Assembly: GCA_029263395.1 (NCBI GenBank)
Contig: JAJCXO010000058.1
Coordinates: 1-64,000, forward strand
Reading direction: 5' to 3'
Source of the DNA: Acidobacteriota bacterium
GTDB taxonomy: Bacteria > Acidobacteriota > Thermoanaerobaculia > Multivoradales > J023
DNA length: 64,000 nucleotides
Shown here: piece by piece, positions 61,214 through 64,000 of the stretch
How positions within the stretch are numbered: the first letter of the stretch is position 1
Layout of the letters: each line of letters starts with the position of its first letter
The notes under the pieces: generated by a model
The model's input: only the letters and a program-made list of their open reading frames with translations
Database searches by the model: none
What the model was told of the DNA's origin: nothing
Made by a program: the position numbers and the translations under genes

Positions 61214-62584
61214 GTGACTCTGGAACTTGATCTCCGCGCTGACGCCATGGCTTGCCTGAAGGCGGCAATCGCGGCAGTCGAACCCGAGTCGCTGACAATG
61301 GACTTCTTGCGACAGCACCCCGAGTGCATTGTGAATCCGGGACGGCTGGTCATCGTCGCTATCGGTAAGGCCGCGGCGACGATGACTCGCGGTGCAGTGC
61401 ACGGTATCCGAGACCTCAGGAGCACACACGACCTCACCGGCGCGCTGATCGCTCCAACGGATGACGTTGACAGCCTCGAGCAGTGGTTGTCCGCGAAGGG
61501 TTTACCTACATCCCAAGGCCTCGAAGTCTTCGGGGGTGGACACCCGATGCCAAACCTCGAGGGAGTGCGGGGAGCCCGAGCAATCCACACCCTGGCTGGC
61601 GAGCTCGAGGTGAGTGACACGCTGCTCTGCCTTATTTCTGGGGGTGGCTCGGCCCTGATGACCCTCCCGCCGGATGCGGTCACCTTGACCGAAATGCAAT
61701 CCACCACCCAAACCTTGTTGCAGGCCGGCGCCAACATCCACCAACTCAATAGCGTCCGCAAGCACCTCGACCTGCTCAAGGGTGGACGCCTGGCCCAGGT
61801 CGCTAGCCCGGCTCGTGTCGTCGCCTTGGTGTTGTCCGATGTTGTCGGCGACCCGCTTGACGTCATTGCCTCCGGGCCGGTGACTGCCGACCGTACAACC
61901 TATCGCGACGCGATCGACACCCTGCGCCAATTCGCGGTCTGGGACATCATCCCCGCCGCCGTCCGTGATCATTTGGAACGTGGTAATGATGGGAACACTC
62001 CGGAATCCCCCAAGCCTGGAGCGGCTTGCTTCGACCGAGTCGAAACTCATGTGATCGGCTCCAACCGTCTCGCCGCTGACGCCGCTAGAGCGACGGCTGA
62101 ACGCCGTGGATACGCCACCCAGTTGCTAACCACCTGCCTCACAGGAGAAGCTCGGGAAGTCGGGCACATGCTGGCGTCGATCGGACAGCAAATTGTTACC
62201 AGAGAAGAGCCGCTCTCCGCTCCGGCTTGCATCGTGGCTGCCGGCGAAACCACCGTCAGCGTGCGCGGCGGTGGTGTCGGCGGTCGCAACCAGGAAGTTG
62301 CCCTGGGTGCCGCTCTCGCACTGGACGAAAACCCAGTGAGCGAAAGTATCCTCATCACCTCGATGGGTACCGACGGCATCGACGGTCCGACCGATGCCGC
62401 TGGCGCCTGGTCTACCGGCACCACGCTGCCTCGCGCCCGGCAGCTAGGCCTCGACGCTGCCAGAGCTCTCGCCGACAACGACGCCTACCCATTCTTCAGA
62501 GCCCTCGACGACCTCATCATTACCGGTGCTACCGGCACCAACGTGATGGATATTGCGCTGGTGCTGGTGGGCACCAAAACTTGA
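61214..62584 (+). CDS. Glycerate 2-kinase (MOFRL/DUF4147 family)
   Basis: 456 residues. The GTG at 61214 has AAGGAGG 4 nt upstream, directly after the stop of the deleted dehydrogenase. Motifs: VIVAIGKAAATMTRGAVHGI (N-terminal GKAA motif), CLISGGGSALMTLPPDAVTL (nucleotide-binding SGGGSAL), LNSVRKHLDLLKGGRLAQVA, VGDPLDVIASGPVTAD, and the MOFRL region GGVGGRNQEVALGAAL with TDGIDGPTDAAGA. It phosphorylates D-glycerate to 2-phosphoglycerate in glyoxylate and serine breakdown. Its usual partner, a hydroxypyruvate reductase, is the deleted gene just upstream. Confidence 0.93.
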   Translation: MTLELDLRADAMACLKAAIAAVEPESLTMDFLRQHPECIVNPGRLVIVAIGKAAATMTRGAVHGIRDLRSTHDLTGALIAPTDDVDSLEQWLSAKGLPTSQGLEVFGGGHPMPNLEGVRGARAIHTLAGELEVSDTLLCLISGGGSALMTLPPDAVTLTEMQSTTQTLLQAGANIHQLNSVRKHLDLLKGGRLAQVASPARVVALVLSDVVGDPLDVIASGPVTADRTTYRDAIDTLRQFAVWDIIPAAVRDHLERGNDGNTPESPKPGAACFDRVETHVIGSNRLAADAARATAERRGYATQLLTTCLTGEAREVGHMLASIGQQIVTREEPLSAPACIVAAGETTVSVRGGGVGGRNQEVALGAALALDENPVSESILITSMGTDGIDGPTDAAGAWSTGTTLPRARQLGLDAARALADNDAYPFFRALDDLIITGATGTNVMDIALVLVGTKT

Positions 62585-62656
62585 ACGGCCGAACCAGCCC
62601 AAGCCTGAAAGACACTCGGTCCGAAGACGGCAAACCACCTCGACATTATTCAACTA

Positions 62657-62670
62657 ACCGACCAGTCGGT
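62657..62670. promoter_or_regulatory. Palindrome upstream of the MATE gene, TetR-type operator candidate
   Basis: ACCGACCAGTCGGT has perfect 6-bp arms around CA. It lies 16 bp before the MATE start codon, partly overlapping where a -10/leader would be. Such GACCGAC...GTCGGTC palindromes are typical of TetR-family operators. No TetR gene is in the window. Confidence 0.55.
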
Positions 62671-62686
62671 CATATAGCATGCATCG

Positions 62687-64000
62687 ATGAGTGAGAGTCC
62701 GCCATCGATGGCCCCGGAGGCTCCAACCAGCTTCTGGGGTGACGTGAGATCTGCGATCCGTGGCGGACGCCAGGACTACACCTCGATCACCATCGACCGA
62801 GCCATCATGTTGCTGGCGATTCCGATGGTGCTCGAGATGTCGATGCAATCCCTGTTCGGGGTGGTCGATGTCTACTTCGTGAGCCGGCTGGGATCCAACC
62901 CGGTAGCGATTCTCGGCCTCGCCGACTCACTGCTGGCGCTGGTATTCGCGCTTGCGATGGGCTTGTCTATGGGAACCGCAGCGATGGTTGCTCGCCGGAT
63001 TGGCGAGGGGAACCTCGAGGCTGCAGCCGTCGCTGCGGTCCAAGCCATCGGGTTGGGTGTGTTGGTTGCGGTACCTTGCGGGCTACTCGGCAGCCTTTTC
63101 CCGGTTCCAGCCCTGAGACTCATGGGTGCCAGCCAGGCTCTGGCGGCGGAAGGTTCAACCTACACTGCCATCCTGCTCGGCAGCAACATCACGGTGATGT
63201 TGCTATTCCTGATCAACTCGGTATTCCGTGGGGCCGGAGATGCGGCGCTCGCAATGCGTGCCCTATGGCTGGCAAACGGTATCAACATCGTTCTCGATCC
63301 AATATTGATTTTCGGATTGGGACCGATCCCGGCCCTTGGCTTGGAGGGAGCGGCAGTTGCGACCACTATTGGACGAGCCACCGGCGTGCTCTACCAACTG
63401 CGAAAGCTCAGTGACGGCAGCAGCCGGGTCAAGATCAATCGGCACCACTGGCAACTCCAATGGGCGACCATGCTTCGACTCGCAAGGGTCAGTGGCATCG
63501 GCATCCTGCAATACATGATCTCGACCGCCAGCTTTATGGGATTAGTGAGGATCTTGGCTGTCTTCGGTGACGTTGCGCTCGCCGGCTATACCGTGGCGGT
63601 CAGGATCATCATCTTCATCTTGTTACCGGCTTGGGGCATGGGCAACGCCGCGGCAACTCTGGTCGGGCAAAACCTTGGCATCGGCGATCCGGAACGAGCT
63701 AAACGCTCGGTCTGGAGAACCGCTTATTGCAATGTAGCCTTTCTAGGCAGTGTGGCGGTGATCTTTCAATTGTTCGCCGAGCCGTTGGTCGGCTTCTTCA
63801 CCCAAGAGCAAGCGGTTGCCGATCTCGCCGCTGAATGTCTCAGGATATCGAGCTACAGCTATGTCTTTTGGGCCTTCGGCATGATTATGGTCCTCGCTTT
63901 CAACGGCGCTGGTGACACCACCACCCCAACCTGGATCAACTTCTTGGTTTACTGGTTGTTCCAGCTACCTCTCGCCTACCTACTCGCACACCCATGGGGT
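62687..64000 (+). CDS. MATE (MOP superfamily) multidrug/toxin exporter, C-terminus outside the window
   Basis: The ATG at 62687 opens a frame of 438 codons to the window edge. After a short cytoplasmic N-terminus comes a first helix with MLLAIPMVLEMSMQSLFGVV, typical of MATE, then MGLSMGTAAMVARRIGEGN, and further helices including NGAGDTTTPTWINFLVYWLF near the end. About ten of the usual twelve helices are in view. It exports cationic drugs or metabolites using Na+ or H+. The start has a weak ribosome site. The palindrome at 62657-62670 probably controls it. It is about 100 bp after glycerate kinase. Confidence 0.9.
   Translation, partial: MSESPPSMAPEAPTSFWGDVRSAIRGGRQDYTSITIDRAIMLLAIPMVLEMSMQSLFGVVDVYFVSRLGSNPVAILGLADSLLALVFALAMGLSMGTAAMVARRIGEGNLEAAAVAAVQAIGLGVLVAVPCGLLGSLFPVPALRLMGASQALAAEGSTYTAILLGSNITVMLLFLINSVFRGAGDAALAMRALWLANGINIVLDPILIFGLGPIPALGLEGAAVATTIGRATGVLYQLRKLSDGSSRVKINRHHWQLQWATMLRLARVSGIGILQYMISTASFMGLVRILAVFGDVALAGYTVAVRIIIFILLPAWGMGNAAATLVGQNLGIGDPERAKRSVWRTAYCNVAFLGSVAVIFQLFAEPLVGFFTQEQAVADLAAECLRISSYSYVFWAFGMIMVLAFNGAGDTTTPTWINFLVYWLFQLPLAYLLAHPWG

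Overview
The window is a GC-rich bacterial chromosome segment, almost fully coding, with about 43 genes. Gene content points to an Acidobacteriota member (Thermoanaerobaculia/Holophagae-like). Evidence: a VWFA-related protein of the acidobacterial type, an ECF sigma factor of the Acidobacteria/Planctomycetes subgroup, a winged-helix/TolB-like membrane regulator, an ASPIC/UnbV FG-GAP protein, and three large Ser/Thr kinases, two with TPR arrays. This lineage call is inferred from gene families, not from a marker gene. Omp85, TonB receptor and lipoprotein genes show a double-membrane cell. No rRNA, tRNA, CRISPR array or intact insertion sequence was found.

Layout. 1-1730: end of a winged-helix regulator, a broken hydrolase and a repeat-rich non-coding patch. 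1729-6866 (minus): a run of five genes: unknown protein, membrane coiled-coil protein, ECF sigma factor, RNA ligase, and a fused HD phosphoesterase/polynucleotide kinase; the last two form an RNA end-healing and sealing pair. 7055-10103: TPR kinase, convergently overlapping a gene for a secreted protein made of six 17-residue repeats. 10845-22952: Omp85 protein, signalling proteins (double receiver, DegV fused to a pseudo-receiver, sensor kinase, GGDEF), a lytic transglycosylase and pheA. 22966-33000: double FKBP, a DUF3524 glycosyltransferase, VWFA protein, TonB receptor, and a nucleotide cyclase-kinase-TPR fusion followed by a small protein. 33699-42022: GAF/PP2C phosphatase, two PQQ-type propeller proteins (one fused to an esterase), an ASPIC/FG-GAP protein and a TPR protein.

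43225-49257 (minus) is a compact signalling island: TIR membrane protein, FHA-transmembrane-trypsin protein, PP2C phosphatase, Ser/Thr kinase and a sarcosine-oxidase-like flavoenzyme. The last three are joined by ATGA overlaps. 49488-62584 is mostly housekeeping: membrane-anchored EEP hydrolase, guaA, pseudo-receiver/PilZ protein, fxsA, carboxylate-amine ligase, uppS-nudC, recQ-metallophosphoesterase and glycerate 2-kinase. The glycerate kinase is preceded by an internally deleted D-2-hydroxyacid dehydrogenase. The window ends inside a MATE exporter with a TetR-like operator upstream.

Two themes recur. First, signalling proteins often carry receiver domains that have lost the phospho-acceptor Asp. 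Second, short tandem repeats with periods divisible by three (15, 18, 42, 51 bp) occur in linkers and just upstream of start codons.
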